A stretch of DNA of 64,000 nucleotides, taken from NCBI RefSeq assembly GCF_009677585.1, contig NZ_WKYV01000023.1, positions 4,823 to 68,822 on the forward strand, written 5' to 3'. Source of the DNA: Lactonifactor sp. BIOML-A5. GTDB lineage: Bacteria > Bacillota > Clostridia > Lachnospirales > Lachnospiraceae. Both the position numbers and the translations under genes were made by a program. Within the stretch, counting starts at the first letter, position 1, and each line of letters opens with the position of its first letter. Shown one piece after another: positions 52,011-61,557 of the stretch. A model generated the notes under the pieces. That model saw only the letters and a program-made list of their open reading frames with translations, did not search any database and was not told where the DNA came from.

Positions 52011-53195
52011 ATGAAAACAGAGGCAAAGAGAGAGCAGAGTATCCGGTGGACGAGGGAACATATGACAAAAGAATGGGAGGAGGCGGCCATCACCTGTGCC
52101 GCCCGCCTGATTCGCTGTAAGTCCTATAATCCGCCGGGAAATGAGAAGGAAACAGCAGCAGTGGCTGCCGAAATCCTGGAGACGGCAGGTTTTCAGGTGG
52201 AGGTGGAAGAATTTGAGCCCAATCGCTGCAATGTAACAGCTACGTATGGAGACCCTGAGGATATTGCACTGATACTGAACGGGCATATGGATGTAGTCCC
52301 GGCCTTCGGTGAGTGGGAGCGGGAACCTTCCGGTGCACAGAGAGAAAACGGTGTGCTTTTCGGAAGAGGCAGCTGCGATATGCTGGGAGGATGCGCAGCA
52401 ATACTCACGGCAGCAAGCCTGATCGGCTCTGCCAAAGTAGAGCCCAAACGGGGAATCATGGTTCTTCTGGTCAGCGACGAGGAGGATATGAATCGGGGCA
52501 TCCGCCATATTCTGTCCACAAAGAAATTGAAGGCAGACTGTGCTGTAATTGCAGAGCCTACACAATGTGAGATTCAGCTGGGCAACCGGGGATTCAGTTC
52601 CTGGTATGTGAAAACCAAGGGAGTAGGCTGCCATGCCAGTGAACCTTGGAACGGCGTCAACGCCATCTATAAGATGGGGGAAGTGATCAGGAGAATCGAA
52701 ACCTATGCAGACAGTCTGAGTGAAGTTCAGAATGAATATCTGGGACAGGCTACCTGCTGTATCGGAACCATAAAAGGGGGAATCCGCCTGAATACAGTGC
52801 CGGATGCCTGTGAGATTGAGGTGGAGAGACGTCTTCTTCCCGGGGAGACCCCTGACAGGATCAAAGAGGAGTTGCAGAAGGCAGTGGGAGAGTGGGGAGA
52901 AGTATTGGACCGCTCGTTCTTTCCGGCAAGCCTTATTGAACGGGACCATCCTCTGGTAGAGGACTGCAGAGAACTTTTGGCAGGAATTACAGAACAGGAA
53001 CCAGCGGTATCTGTGTTCCGTGCCTGTACGGAAGCAAGTATGTTCTCTGTGCTTTGCGATATTCCTACCTTATTATTAGGCCCCGGTTCCCTGGACCAGG
53101 CACACCGGATCAATGAATTCTGCAGGGAACAGGATATTGTAGACTGTATGAAATTATTTACAGCGCTGATTTACTGCTATATCAGTGAGCGGTAA
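52011..53195 (+). CDS. M20 family metallohydrolase (ArgE/DapE type)
   Basis: A 394-residue zinc peptidase/deacylase. Metal ligands appear in order: NGHMDVVP (His near 91), GRGSCDMLGG (Asp near 124), SDEED (general base Glu near 156 and ligand), IAEPTQ (Glu near 181) and a C-terminal histidine in LDQAHRINEF. Family members remove acyl, succinyl or carbamoyl groups from amino acids, or cut dipeptides. It starts three bases after the fused ABC gene. It could release an amino acid from an imported conjugate (inference). Confidence 0.9.
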   Translation: MKTEAKREQSIRWTREHMTKEWEEAAITCAARLIRCKSYNPPGNEKETAAVAAEILETAGFQVEVEEFEPNRCNVTATYGDPEDIALILNGHMDVVPAFGEWEREPSGAQRENGVLFGRGSCDMLGGCAAILTAASLIGSAKVEPKRGIMVLLVSDEEDMNRGIRHILSTKKLKADCAVIAEPTQCEIQLGNRGFSSWYVKTKGVGCHASEPWNGVNAIYKMGEVIRRIETYADSLSEVQNEYLGQATCCIGTIKGGIRLNTVPDACEIEVERRLLPGETPDRIKEELQKAVGEWGEVLDRSFFPASLIERDHPLVEDCRELLAGITEQEPAVSVFRACTEASMFSVLCDIPTLLLGPGSLDQAHRINEFCREQDIVDCMKLFTALIYCYISER

Positions 53196-53237
53196 TTCCG
53201 GCGGATAAGATCCAAGGGAATAACAGGAGGGCTTACC

Positions 53238-54365
53238 GTGAGACATAAACTTATCTGTGTAAAATGCAATGCAGTTCAGGAACAGAAGCCTGCCTATGCA
53301 TGCTGCAAGTGCGGGGGAATCCTTCACTTTGAGCCGGAGGAGGCAGAACAGCCGCACCGTATGATGGGGGAAGGAAACACGCCCCTGATCCCTCTGTTGA
53401 GGTCTGCCCAGGAGCTGGATTTGGATGAAGTTTACATAAAATGTGAATTCATGAATCCCACAGGTTCTTTTAAGGACAGAGGGATGGCCTTCGCTTTGGC
53501 ACACAGCAGAGAACTTGGAGTAGAAAAGATTATCGTCGCCTCTGCGGGAAATGCCAGTGCTTCGGCAGCTGCGTATGGTTCCAGGGCGGGAATGCCGGTT
53601 ACGGCAATTGTGCCTGCATCCACTTCCATGGAAAAGGTACGCCAGGCAGCTGCCTATGGGGCTAAGGTGATCCGCATGAAAGGGAATTACAGTGATTCCT
53701 TTCAGGGGGCAAAGGCGGTGGCGCAGGACAGGAAATGGTATAATCTGACCACCACATATATTAACCCTTATGTGTGGGCGGGCTATGAAGGCATATGCAG
53801 AGAACTGACAGAGCAGCTGGATAAACCGGCAGACTGGATTATGGTTCCCATCGGAGCCGGTCCTTTTCTGGGAGGCATCTACCATGGATTTCTGAAGCTG
53901 AAGGAAGAAGGTGTGGTGGAGAAGATTCCCAGGCTGATTGGAGTGCAGTCTGACTGCTGTTATCCCATCGCAGATGCTTATTTTAAACAGGCATGGGATG
54001 TGCAGGAGTGGAATATGACAAGACCTACGATAGCTTCGGGGCTTAACGATGAGCTTAAGGGCTATACCCAGGACGGTGCGTATACCCTGGAGTGTATTTA
54101 CAAAAGCCAGGGGAGAGCTGTTATCGTGTCAGATGAAGAGATTCTGGAAGCCAGGGCGTTAATGGGAAGAGAAGGACTGTACACTGAGCCGGCAGGAGCC
54201 GCCGGAGTGGCTGCAGCCAGAAAGCTGCGTCTGGAGGGGGTATTACATAAGAATGATGTGATCATATCCCTGGCTACGGGCAGCGGACTAAAGAGCAGTA
54301 TCCCTTCCGGACAGCAGGAACCGCCGACGGCAGAGACAATTGAGGAACTATTAAATTTATTATAA
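53238..54365 (+). CDS. Threonine-synthase-like PLP enzyme 1
   Basis: A 375-residue fold-type II PLP enzyme. An N-terminal zinc ribbon (CVKC near 7-10 and CCKCGG near 22-27) precedes the catalytic domain. The PLP lysine is K79 in NPTGSFKDRGM, and the phosphate-binding ASAGNASASAAAYG segment lies near 99-112. The C-terminal SLATGSGLKSS end is typical. True threonine synthase uses phosphohomoserine; paralogues catalyse other beta or gamma replacements and eliminations. The start is GTG 53238 behind CAGGAGGG. It is one of three such genes in this cluster, pointing to a catabolic use rather than threonine synthesis. Confidence 0.9.
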   Translation: MRHKLICVKCNAVQEQKPAYACCKCGGILHFEPEEAEQPHRMMGEGNTPLIPLLRSAQELDLDEVYIKCEFMNPTGSFKDRGMAFALAHSRELGVEKIIVASAGNASASAAAYGSRAGMPVTAIVPASTSMEKVRQAAAYGAKVIRMKGNYSDSFQGAKAVAQDRKWYNLTTTYINPYVWAGYEGICRELTEQLDKPADWIMVPIGAGPFLGGIYHGFLKLKEEGVVEKIPRLIGVQSDCCYPIADAYFKQAWDVQEWNMTRPTIASGLNDELKGYTQDGAYTLECIYKSQGRAVIVSDEEILEARALMGREGLYTEPAGAAGVAAARKLRLEGVLHKNDVIISLATGSGLKSSIPSGQQEPPTAETIEELLNLL

Positions 54366-54395
54366 ACTATGTAAGTAAGAAAGAGAGGGTTTTAT

Positions 54396-55166
54396 ATGAA
54401 AATTTTATACGCAGGAGACGCTTGTACCAAAATCGGACCTATTTTTATGGCTTCTCCATTTAATCTGGAAGTAAAAGGGATGACCCATCATATCTGGGGA
54501 CAGCCTTTGATTGACGCTCTGACCAGCAGAGGCCATGAAGTGACACATATGACCGGTGAGCAGGCAATTGGTGACTTTCCAAGGACCGTAGAGGAATTAT
54601 CCAAGTACGATGCACTTATCATCAGTGACTGTGAGTGTGAAGTGTTGTCACTGTATCCTTTCTGGATTGATTCCGTACCTCAGCCCACCACAAACAGGCT
54701 GAAAGCTATCCGCAATTATGTGCGCCAGGGAGGCGGCCTTTTGATGATCGGCGGCTGGACGTCTTTCAGCGGACGTTTTGGACACGGCGGATATTATGAT
54801 ACACCCATTGAAGAGGCACTGCCTGTAAATTGTCTGAAAGGACTTGATGACAGGGTAGAGATGCCGGAAGGCACAACCATTGATATTAAAGTAAAAGACC
54901 ATCCGATTCTGGCCGATATTCCGTGGGATGAGGCGCCGGGATTCGAAGGCTTCAATAAAATTCTTCCAAAAGAGGGTGCGGACGTACTGGCTACCATCGG
55001 CGATGATGAGGATCAGTATCCGCTGCTGGTGACCTGGGAGTATGGAAAAGGACGGGCAATGGCGTTTGCCAGCGACTGTTCTCCCCACTGGGCAGCATCC
55101 TTCCAGCCATGGGAATATTACGGACAGTTCTGGGGACAGGCACTGGAATGGCTGGGTAACAAATAA
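54396..55166 (+). CDS. Glutamine amidotransferase-like (PF07090/ThuA-like) protein
   Basis: A 256-residue protein with a class I amidotransferase-like alpha/beta fold: an N-terminal strand KILYAGDA, ALIISDCECEVLSL (about 68-81) where an amidotransferase would have its catalytic cysteine elbow, GGGLLMIGGWTSFSG (about 110-124) and a C-terminal DCSPHWAASFQPW. It resembles uncharacterised sugar-locus proteins of the DUF1355 type. Whether it has hydrolase activity is unknown. GAGAGGG precedes the ATG. It directly abuts the aldehyde dehydrogenase gene. Confidence 0.75.
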   Translation: MKILYAGDACTKIGPIFMASPFNLEVKGMTHHIWGQPLIDALTSRGHEVTHMTGEQAIGDFPRTVEELSKYDALIISDCECEVLSLYPFWIDSVPQPTTNRLKAIRNYVRQGGGLLMIGGWTSFSGRFGHGGYYDTPIEEALPVNCLKGLDDRVEMPEGTTIDIKVKDHPILADIPWDEAPGFEGFNKILPKEGADVLATIGDDEDQYPLLVTWEYGKGRAMAFASDCSPHWAASFQPWEYYGQFWGQALEWLGNK

Positions 55167-55199
55167 GTGATTCAAGCGGAAAGGAATGGGACAGAAGCT

Positions 55200-56642
55200 A
55201 TGATTTATCCAATGTATATTGACGGAGAATGGTATACAAAAGAGGGCTCCTCCAGAGACGTAGTAAGCCCGGCCACAGGGGAAGTAATCGGAACAGTTAC
55301 TCCCGCAGGGTTTGAGGAAGTGGACCGTGCGCTGAAGGCAGCGGATCGGGAAAAGGGAAATCTGGAAAAAATGACAGTGTTTGAGAGATCCGAGATGCTT
55401 TTTAGAATTGCGGATGCCATCGATGCGCACAAAGAGGAACTGGCTAAAATGATTGCCATGGAAATGGGCAAGCCTTATCATACAGAAGCGCTTGGCGAAG
55501 TCGGCGGAAGCGCTCTGGCATTCAGGGATGCAGCTGAACAGATTAAATGGATGTCTTCTGAGATTCCGTCTGTGAGAGAGAAGAACGTGCATGTTTACGC
55601 TTACAGAAAACCAGTAGGTGTATTTACCATCATCACTCCTTTTAACTTCCCCCTGTGCACGGCATCCTGCTATTATCTGGCACCGGGGCTGGCAGCGGGA
55701 AATACGATTCTTTGGCTGCCGCCTATGAGCTGCTCTGCAGTTGCCAGCCTGTTTATGAAATGTTTCGAGGAGGCAGAGGTTCCAAAAGGAATGATCAATA
55801 TGGTAATCGGAACTTCTCAGGAAGCAAAGACTGCTGCTGTGGTGCATCCTCTGACAGCCGGCATAGGATTTACGGGAAGCACGAAGACGGGAAATGACAT
55901 CATGGAAAAAGCAAAAGCCAAAAAGTCCCTCATGGAGCTGGGCGGCAACGGACCTGTGGTAGTGCTAAGGGACGCAGATTTGGAAAAAGCGGCGGAAGGC
56001 ATTCTGGCGGGCAGCTTTGGCAATGCCGGTCAGATCTGCACCAGCACAGAGCGTGTTCTTGTGGATGACAGCGTAGCCGATGAACTGGTTAAGATTATCT
56101 TGTCTAAGATGGATCGCTATGTCGTGGGGAATCCAATGGATGAGAAGACAACCATGGGACCGGTACATAACCGAAGCACCGTTGACACTGTAATGGAGCA
56201 TGTCCAGGATGCAATTGATAAAGGTGCAAAGGTAGTAAGCGAGCACTGGGGCAAGGTGGAAGGTGCGCCTACGGAACATTATTTATATCCAACCGTAATC
56301 GATCATGTATCCAAGGATGCCCTCTTAAATATAGAAGAAACGTTTGGACCTGTAGTACCGCTGGTGCGTTTTCAAGAGGAGTCTGAGATTATGGACTTAA
56401 TAGCTATGAGTCCATATGGCCTGGCTGCGGGCGTTTACACAGAAGACCTGAAAAAAGGTATGCAGATGGCAGAAGAAATGCGTTTCGGCTATGTAAATAT
56501 TAATTCCGGAAGCAGTTACTGGGATTGGACCTTCCCTGCAGGGGGAGCCGGCGGAAGTCAGTCCGGATATGGAAGAAGCGGCGGTAAATGGTCTATTCTG
56601 GAGATGAGCGAGGAAAGATGTGTCAGTGTAAATCTGAACTGA
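55200..56642 (+). CDS. Aldehyde dehydrogenase
   Basis: A 480-residue NAD(P)-dependent aldehyde dehydrogenase. Catalytic cysteine C280 lies in GNAGQICTSTERV, the general base glutamate E246 in LMELGGNGPVV, and the cofactor motif FTGSTKTG near 222-229. It would oxidise an aldehyde intermediate to an acid. The start at ATG 55200 matches usual N-termini (MYIDGEW follows), although a GTG immediately after the upstream stop (55167) is also in frame. The substrate is unknown; in this cluster it may act on a semialdehyde or hydroxyaldehyde from a retro-aldol or elimination step. Confidence 0.92.
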   Translation: MIYPMYIDGEWYTKEGSSRDVVSPATGEVIGTVTPAGFEEVDRALKAADREKGNLEKMTVFERSEMLFRIADAIDAHKEELAKMIAMEMGKPYHTEALGEVGGSALAFRDAAEQIKWMSSEIPSVREKNVHVYAYRKPVGVFTIITPFNFPLCTASCYYLAPGLAAGNTILWLPPMSCSAVASLFMKCFEEAEVPKGMINMVIGTSQEAKTAAVVHPLTAGIGFTGSTKTGNDIMEKAKAKKSLMELGGNGPVVVLRDADLEKAAEGILAGSFGNAGQICTSTERVLVDDSVADELVKIILSKMDRYVVGNPMDEKTTMGPVHNRSTVDTVMEHVQDAIDKGAKVVSEHWGKVEGAPTEHYLYPTVIDHVSKDALLNIEETFGPVVPLVRFQEESEIMDLIAMSPYGLAAGVYTEDLKKGMQMAEEMRFGYVNINSGSSYWDWTFPAGGAGGSQSGYGRSGGKWSILEMSEERCVSVNLN

Positions 56643-56664
56643 TGATGTAAGGGAGTACGATGAC

Positions 56665-57429
56665 ATGAGAGTAAAGGATAAAGTTGCGATTATAACCGGA
56701 GCCGGCGGGGGAATCGGAAGGGCGTCAGCCCTCCGATTTGCCCGGGAAGGAGCCAGGGTGGTAATACACGGCCGCAGAGAGGAGAATACCAGGGAGACAT
56801 GGAGAATGGTACAGGACGCCGGCGGAGAAGGCATCTACGTCTTAGGGGATGTCCAGAAGGAAGAGGATATCCGTCGTCTGGTGGATACAGCCATTGAAAC
56901 ATATGGAAGAATTGATATTCTTTTTAATAATGCCGGTGTGGGCTACTCATCTCCCTACAAATTTTCACCGGTACCGGATGTGCCGACAGAAGACTGGAAC
57001 AGCGTATTCAACATTAACATCAGAAGCATTTTCTTTACCTGTAAATATACAATTCCTCATATGATACAGCAGGGAGGAGGCGTGATTCTGAATTGCTGCT
57101 CCATCAATGGTGTAGTGGGATGCGGTGCGGAAACCTATTCGGCTACAAAAGGAGCAATGCTTGCATTTACCAGAGCGATGGCTGTGGAGAATGGAAAGTA
57201 CGGAATCCGGGTTAACTGTGTATCTCCTTCGACTACAAGGACCCCTATGGTGGATGAGCTTCTGGATCACGATGCAGAGTTTTATCACAAGTGGGAAACT
57301 GTGGCACCTATCCAGGGGATCATTGAACCGGAGGATATTGCCAATGCGGCGTTGTTTATGGCGTCTGATGAGGCAAGGTTTATAACGGGACAGAATCTGG
57401 TGGTAGACGGAGGATTTACCATTAGCTGA
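56665..57429 (+). CDS. Short-chain dehydrogenase/reductase
   Basis: A 254-residue classical SDR. Cofactor motif TGAGGGIGRAS (11-21), NNAG at about 88-91, catalytic serine in NCCSINGVVG and the YSATK pair (about 158-162) are present; the C-terminus VVDGGFTIS is typical. It oxidises or reduces a hydroxyl group with NAD(P). It ends the first transcription unit of the cluster, followed by a strong terminator. GGGAG lies before the ATG. Confidence 0.92.
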   Translation: MRVKDKVAIITGAGGGIGRASALRFAREGARVVIHGRREENTRETWRMVQDAGGEGIYVLGDVQKEEDIRRLVDTAIETYGRIDILFNNAGVGYSSPYKFSPVPDVPTEDWNSVFNINIRSIFFTCKYTIPHMIQQGGGVILNCCSINGVVGCGAETYSATKGAMLAFTRAMAVENGKYGIRVNCVSPSTTRTPMVDELLDHDAEFYHKWETVAPIQGIIEPEDIANAALFMASDEARFITGQNLVVDGGFTIS

Positions 57430-57454
57430 TGCTCCCTGCTATGGGGTGAAAGAA

Positions 57455-57516
57455 GGTGAGAGACAGCAGGTCCTTTGGACCTGAACAGGCCAAAGTGCTG
57501 TCTCTCGCCTTTTTTT
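57455..57516 (+). terminator. terminator after the SDR gene
   Basis: GGTGAGAGACAGCA (57455-57468) pairs with TGCTGTCTCTCGCC (57496-57509, one wobble), followed by a T8 tract. It contains an inner GGTCC/GGACC stem. Confidence 0.92.
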
Positions 57517-57562
57517 GAGTATGGACTGAAATTGTGCGAAGAAGAAAGGCTGGGTGATTGAG

Positions 57563-58291
57563 ATGAAGCTTGTGGATGGTGTTTACCTGGTGGGAAGCGG
57601 GAGAAATGGCATTTTTCTTACGGATGAGCTGGACTGTAACTGCTATCTGGTAGAGTTCGAAGGCAAACTGGCCTTGTTTGACTGTGGAATCGGGATTCGG
57701 CCGGAGCTTTTGGAGGCGGAAATCCAAAGAGATGGATTCCGGATGGAGGATATCTCCTATTTGTTTTTGACCCATTGCCATGGAGATCACATTGGAGCGG
57801 CCGCCCGTCTGCAGAGTGAGTATGGGATTAAGGTAGTGGTGCCGGAGGCGGAGGCGGAGGCCTTTGCCAGAGGTGATGAGGCTGTGATGGGACTGGATGT
57901 GGCCAGGGATGCAGGCTTTTATCCCCCGGATTACCGTCTGGCAGCGTGTCGGTGGGATGAGATGGCCGTACCGGGTATCTGGGAGAAAGATGGCATTCAT
58001 ATGGAGCTTTTTGACGCTTCCGGCCACAGCATTGGGGGAATTTGCTATTACGGAACTGTGAAGGGACGCAGGTTCTTTATCGGCGGTGATCTGGTGATGA
58101 TGGGTGGAAAGATTAGCTTCCAGCTGATACCGGGGGCGGATATTCATGCCTATGCCAGATGTGTGAGAGAGGTGATGGATCTGAAAGTGGATCTGTTTCT
58201 TCCGGGACATGGACTGTTTCAGCTGCAGGACGGCGGCATGCAGCTGCGTATGGCCGGAGAGGCTTTTGAACATTTATATATCCCTGCATGA
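57563..58291 (+). CDS. Metallo-beta-lactamase fold hydrolase
   Basis: A 242-residue MBL-fold protein. The metal motif THCHGDHIG lies at about 69-77. Further ligands are likely the histidine in DASGHSIGG (about 155), the aspartate in FIGGDLVMMGG (about 175) and the histidine in FLPGHGLFQL (about 215). Members hydrolyse thioesters, lactones or similar bonds. The start may be ATG 57563 or GTG 57554; a GAAAGG site precedes both. It opens the second part of the cluster, after the terminator, with no clear new promoter seen. Lactone hydrolysis would fit a sugar-acid pathway (inference). Confidence 0.87.
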   Translation: MKLVDGVYLVGSGRNGIFLTDELDCNCYLVEFEGKLALFDCGIGIRPELLEAEIQRDGFRMEDISYLFLTHCHGDHIGAAARLQSEYGIKVVVPEAEAEAFARGDEAVMGLDVARDAGFYPPDYRLAACRWDEMAVPGIWEKDGIHMELFDASGHSIGGICYYGTVKGRRFFIGGDLVMMGGKISFQLIPGADIHAYARCVREVMDLKVDLFLPGHGLFQLQDGGMQLRMAGEAFEHLYIPA

Positions 58292-58322
58292 CAGCCGGGC
58301 ATAAAAGAAAGGAGTAACTGTG

Positions 58323-59531
58323 ATGGAACAAGTGTATTTTATCTGCCATTCCTGCGGTGAGCGCTTTCCTATGGGAAAGGAAAGTCTTTGCCCTAAGTGC
58401 GGCGGTATTTTAACCGTTGCGTATGAGAGAGAATATCTCAGAGAGGCGGGGCGCGCCCTGAAGGGTGAAGGAAAGGAATCTATGTGGGATTACCGAAGGG
58501 TACTGCCCCCTGTGAAGAAGGAAAACATAGTTACCTTTCAGGAGGGGTGCACTAAGATAAAGAAGAGCAGAACTCTGGGAGAGGAGCTTGGCCTTGAGGG
58601 ACTGTTTTTCAAAGATGAGACGACAAATCCTACTGGTTCTTTTAAGGATCGCTCGGTATCTGTCTGCGTCAGTATGGCTAAGGAGTATGGCTGTCCGGGT
58701 ATTGTGGTGTCCTCCTCGGGAAATGGGGGAGCTGCCACAGGGGCTTACGGTACCAAGGGAGAGATCGATACCATTATCTTTGTGCCTGAGACCACACCTG
58801 TGGGAAAGGTAGCCCAGGCCATAGCCTATGGAGGAAAGGTAATTAAGGTGCGGGGAAACTTTTCCTGTTCTTACCGGGCGGCGGTGCAGATGGCCCAAGA
58901 GAAGGGATATATGAATGTAACCACTACGTTTCTAAGTCCCTTTGGTCTGGAAGGATATAAAATAATCGGATACGAGATCTTTGACCAGATGGGAGAAGTG
59001 CCGGACTATATCGTGATACCCGTAGGCGCAGGGCCAGTACTTTATGGAATCTATAAGAGCTTTGCAGAAATGAAGGACATGGGATGCACAGAAAAACTGC
59101 CCAGGCTGGTATGTGTTCAGGCAAAGGGCTGTGCGCCTATCTCAGAGGCATGGCAGGAAAACCGCAGGGTGATCGGCTGCAAAAATCCCAGAAGTGTGGC
59201 TTCCGCCATCAGTGATCCTCTGCTGGGATACGAACAGGACGGGGATATTACCGTGGAAGCCATCCGCAAAACCTGCGGCTATGGTTTAACCGCTGAGGAC
59301 AGTGAGATTCTGGAGGCAGGCAGAGCCCTGGCACAGAAAGAGGGTATTTTTGTGGAGCCCTCCTCTGCAGCTACGGTTGCAGCGGTCCGGCAGATGAAGG
59401 AACAGGGTATCCTGAAACAGGGAGATACCTGTGTATGTCTTCTCACCGGACATGGGTTAAAGGACAGCAGCGCCTATATACCAGAGGGACTGGAGATTCC
59501 GGTAATCAATACCATTGAAGATCTGAGCTAA
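58323..59531 (+). CDS. Threonine-synthase-like PLP enzyme 2
   Basis: A 402-residue fold-type II PLP enzyme. The N-terminal zinc ribbon is CHSCGE (near 8-13) and CPKCGG (near 22-27). K108 in NPTGSFKDRSV is the PLP lysine, and the phosphate loop is SSSGNGGAATGAYG (about 128-141). The C-terminus LLTGHGLKDSSAY follows family pattern. It is clearly distinct from the other two copies, with a longer spacer between zinc ribbon and PLP lysine than copy 1, so it is not a recent duplicate. AAAGGAG precedes the ATG at 58323. Confidence 0.9.
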   Translation: MEQVYFICHSCGERFPMGKESLCPKCGGILTVAYEREYLREAGRALKGEGKESMWDYRRVLPPVKKENIVTFQEGCTKIKKSRTLGEELGLEGLFFKDETTNPTGSFKDRSVSVCVSMAKEYGCPGIVVSSSGNGGAATGAYGTKGEIDTIIFVPETTPVGKVAQAIAYGGKVIKVRGNFSCSYRAAVQMAQEKGYMNVTTTFLSPFGLEGYKIIGYEIFDQMGEVPDYIVIPVGAGPVLYGIYKSFAEMKDMGCTEKLPRLVCVQAKGCAPISEAWQENRRVIGCKNPRSVASAISDPLLGYEQDGDITVEAIRKTCGYGLTAEDSEILEAGRALAQKEGIFVEPSSAATVAAVRQMKEQGILKQGDTCVCLLTGHGLKDSSAYIPEGLEIPVINTIEDLS

Positions 59532-59566
59532 TGTGCCACGAGGACTTAATGATTGGAGGCGATTGA

Positions 59567-60322
59567 ATGTTACTGGAATGGAGTGATCTTGCATCACCAG
59601 AATGCTCTGCCATGGCTGAAAAAGGTGTGGCGGCATTGGTAATTGGCTCCTGTGAACAGCATGGCCTGCATCTGCCCCTGGGTACAGATGTGTATCTGGG
59701 AGAGGCTGTGATGCGAAGGGCAGCAGAGCGTGCAGTCCGGGAGGTAGTACTGCTGCCGTCTGTTGCTTATGGCTTCTCAGCCCATCACATGGATTTTCCG
59801 GGCAGTATTACCCTGACACAGAAGACCCTTGCAGCTATGATAACGGAGGTGATGTCAGGGGTGATTTCCGCGGGGTTTACAAAGGCAGTCCTGGTGGTGT
59901 CCCACGGTGGAAATTCCCCGGCCGTGCACACGGCTGTAAATGAACTGGGAATTGCTTTTCCCCAGTGCTCTGTAGCAATGCTCAGGTACTGGGATTTTAT
60001 GACTGAGTTTATGGAGACGCTGAGAGACAGCCCATTGGGCGGAATCGGACATGCCGGAGAGATGGAGACCTCTATGATGATGGCATTGTATCCTCACCTG
60101 GTAGGGGATGGATGGGAAAATTATTCCCTGGCACAGGGGAACGACTGGTACCATCCGGATATGTTTGCCCATAATCGTGTGACGGTATATCGGAGGTTCC
60201 GGGACATATCTCCCTACGGAAATGTGGGAGTATGTCAGGACGCCTCCCGGGAAAAGGGCGAAAAAATTTTAAACTATCTGGGGGAAGAAATAGGAAAGTT
60301 TTTGGACGGATATTTTATCTGA
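59567..60322 (+). CDS. Creatininase family amidohydrolase
   Basis: A 251-residue metal-dependent amidohydrolase of the creatininase family. The metal motif GSCEQHGLHLPLGTD (28-41) supplies E30, H32 and D41, followed by VVSHGGNSPA (about 109-118) and GHAGEMETS (about 165-173) with the further ligand glutamate. Members open cyclic amides such as creatinine or cleave formamides and peptides (ArfB, MftE). TTGGAGG precedes the ATG. Here it may open a lactam or cleave an amide of the imported compound; the substrate is not predictable. Confidence 0.9.
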   Translation: MLLEWSDLASPECSAMAEKGVAALVIGSCEQHGLHLPLGTDVYLGEAVMRRAAERAVREVVLLPSVAYGFSAHHMDFPGSITLTQKTLAAMITEVMSGVISAGFTKAVLVVSHGGNSPAVHTAVNELGIAFPQCSVAMLRYWDFMTEFMETLRDSPLGGIGHAGEMETSMMMALYPHLVGDGWENYSLAQGNDWYHPDMFAHNRVTVYRRFRDISPYGNVGVCQDASREKGEKILNYLGEEIGKFLDGYFI

Positions 60323-60355
60323 TAGTATTTTATTCATTGGAGAAGGAGGACTACT

Positions 60356-61510
60356 ATGCATTTAAGCGAAAGAGGATTGAATCCCCCGGTGTCCGGGATT
60401 CGGGCTATGTTTGAATTGGCCCGGGAATATGATAATGTGATCAATCTCTGTATTGGGGAGCCTGGATTTCCCACACCCCCCAATGTTATCGGGGCGGGAA
60501 GAGATGCCTTGTATAAAGGATATACAAAGTATACACCAAACGCAGGGATCCCCGGACTGCGGGAGGCATTATCCCAGAAATTACTGCGGGAAAATAAGAT
60601 ACAGGCGGATCCGGAAACAGAAATAATTGTCACAGCCGGAGGGGTAGAGGCAGTGCTTCTGGCAATGATGGTTACGGTAAACCCGGGAGATGAGGTGCTG
60701 GTGCCCATTCCATCCTGGCCCAATTATCCGGAACAGATTAAATTTGTAGGCGGAACAATGGTGCCGGTTCCTGCCTATGAAAAAGATGGATTTGTACCTA
60801 CAAAGGAGAATATTGAGGAGAGGATTACAGAGAAAACAAAGGTACTGGTGCTAAATTCTCCCAACAATCCTACAGGAGGTGTCATATCCAGAGGGGAGAT
60901 GGAGGAAATCTGTAAACTTGTACGGAAGCATGATTTGACCATAATTTCTGATGAACCATATGAGCGTCTCCTTTATGACGGTGCGGAACATGTAAGTCCG
61001 GCCTCTCTTCCTGATATGAAGGAGCACGTGATTACAGTAAATACCTTTTCCAAGACATTTGCCATGTCCGGATGGCGCGTGGGATATGCCTCCGGACCAA
61101 AACAGGCGATAGGCGCCATGGTTCAGATCATAGAGCAGGTTACCTCTTCTGTGAACGCGGCCGCACAATATGCATGCATCGAAGCATTGAATCATACGGA
61201 AAAGGCCATACAAAAAATGGTGAAAGGATACCAGAGAAACCGGGATATACTTGTAGAGGGATTAAACGGGTGCAAAAATGTAAGCTGCCGCTGTCCTCTT
61301 GGAGCCTTTTATGCATTTCCGAATATACAGGATACTGGACTTACTTCTGCCCAGCTGGCGGCTGATATTGTGAAAGAAGTACAGGTGGTGACCACCCCGG
61401 GCCCAGCCTTTGGCATTTACGGAGAGGGATATCTAAGGCTGTCCTATGCTTCCTCGGAGACGGAAATCAGAGAAGCCGTAAAACGTCTGCAGCAGTATTT
61501 TAACCGCTGA
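60356..61510 (+). CDS. Class I/II pyridoxal-phosphate aminotransferase
   Basis: A 384-residue aminotransferase of the AspC-like subgroup. SPNNPTGGVISRGEME (about 168-183) holds the PLP-contacting asparagine, ISDEPYERLLYDG (about 199-211) the aspartate and tyrosine, and K233 in NTFSKTFAMSGWRVGY is the Schiff-base lysine. R near 364 (GYLRLSYA) would bind the substrate carboxylate. It moves an amino group between an amino acid and a 2-oxoacid. GAAGGAGG precedes the ATG. Its stop overlaps an ATG, but the next gene probably begins further in. Confidence 0.92.
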   Translation: MHLSERGLNPPVSGIRAMFELAREYDNVINLCIGEPGFPTPPNVIGAGRDALYKGYTKYTPNAGIPGLREALSQKLLRENKIQADPETEIIVTAGGVEAVLLAMMVTVNPGDEVLVPIPSWPNYPEQIKFVGGTMVPVPAYEKDGFVPTKENIEERITEKTKVLVLNSPNNPTGGVISRGEMEEICKLVRKHDLTIISDEPYERLLYDGAEHVSPASLPDMKEHVITVNTFSKTFAMSGWRVGYASGPKQAIGAMVQIIEQVTSSVNAAAQYACIEALNHTEKAIQKMVKGYQRNRDILVEGLNGCKNVSCRCPLGAFYAFPNIQDTGLTSAQLAADIVKEVQVVTTPGPAFGIYGEGYLRLSYASSETEIREAVKRLQQYFNR

Positions 61511-61557
61511 TGCAGCCTTATGGGGCTATTATAGAGGATAGAAGGGAGGCAGAAGTA

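Noticed and set aside
51498..52949. 483-codon open frame on the minus strand
   Set aside because: It lies fully antisense to the fused ABC gene and the M20 gene, has no ribosome site, and its translation is rich in Cys, His and Leu with no domain.
54648..55847. 399-codon open frame on the minus strand
   Set aside because: Antisense to the amidotransferase-like and aldehyde dehydrogenase genes; composition is that of a shadow frame.
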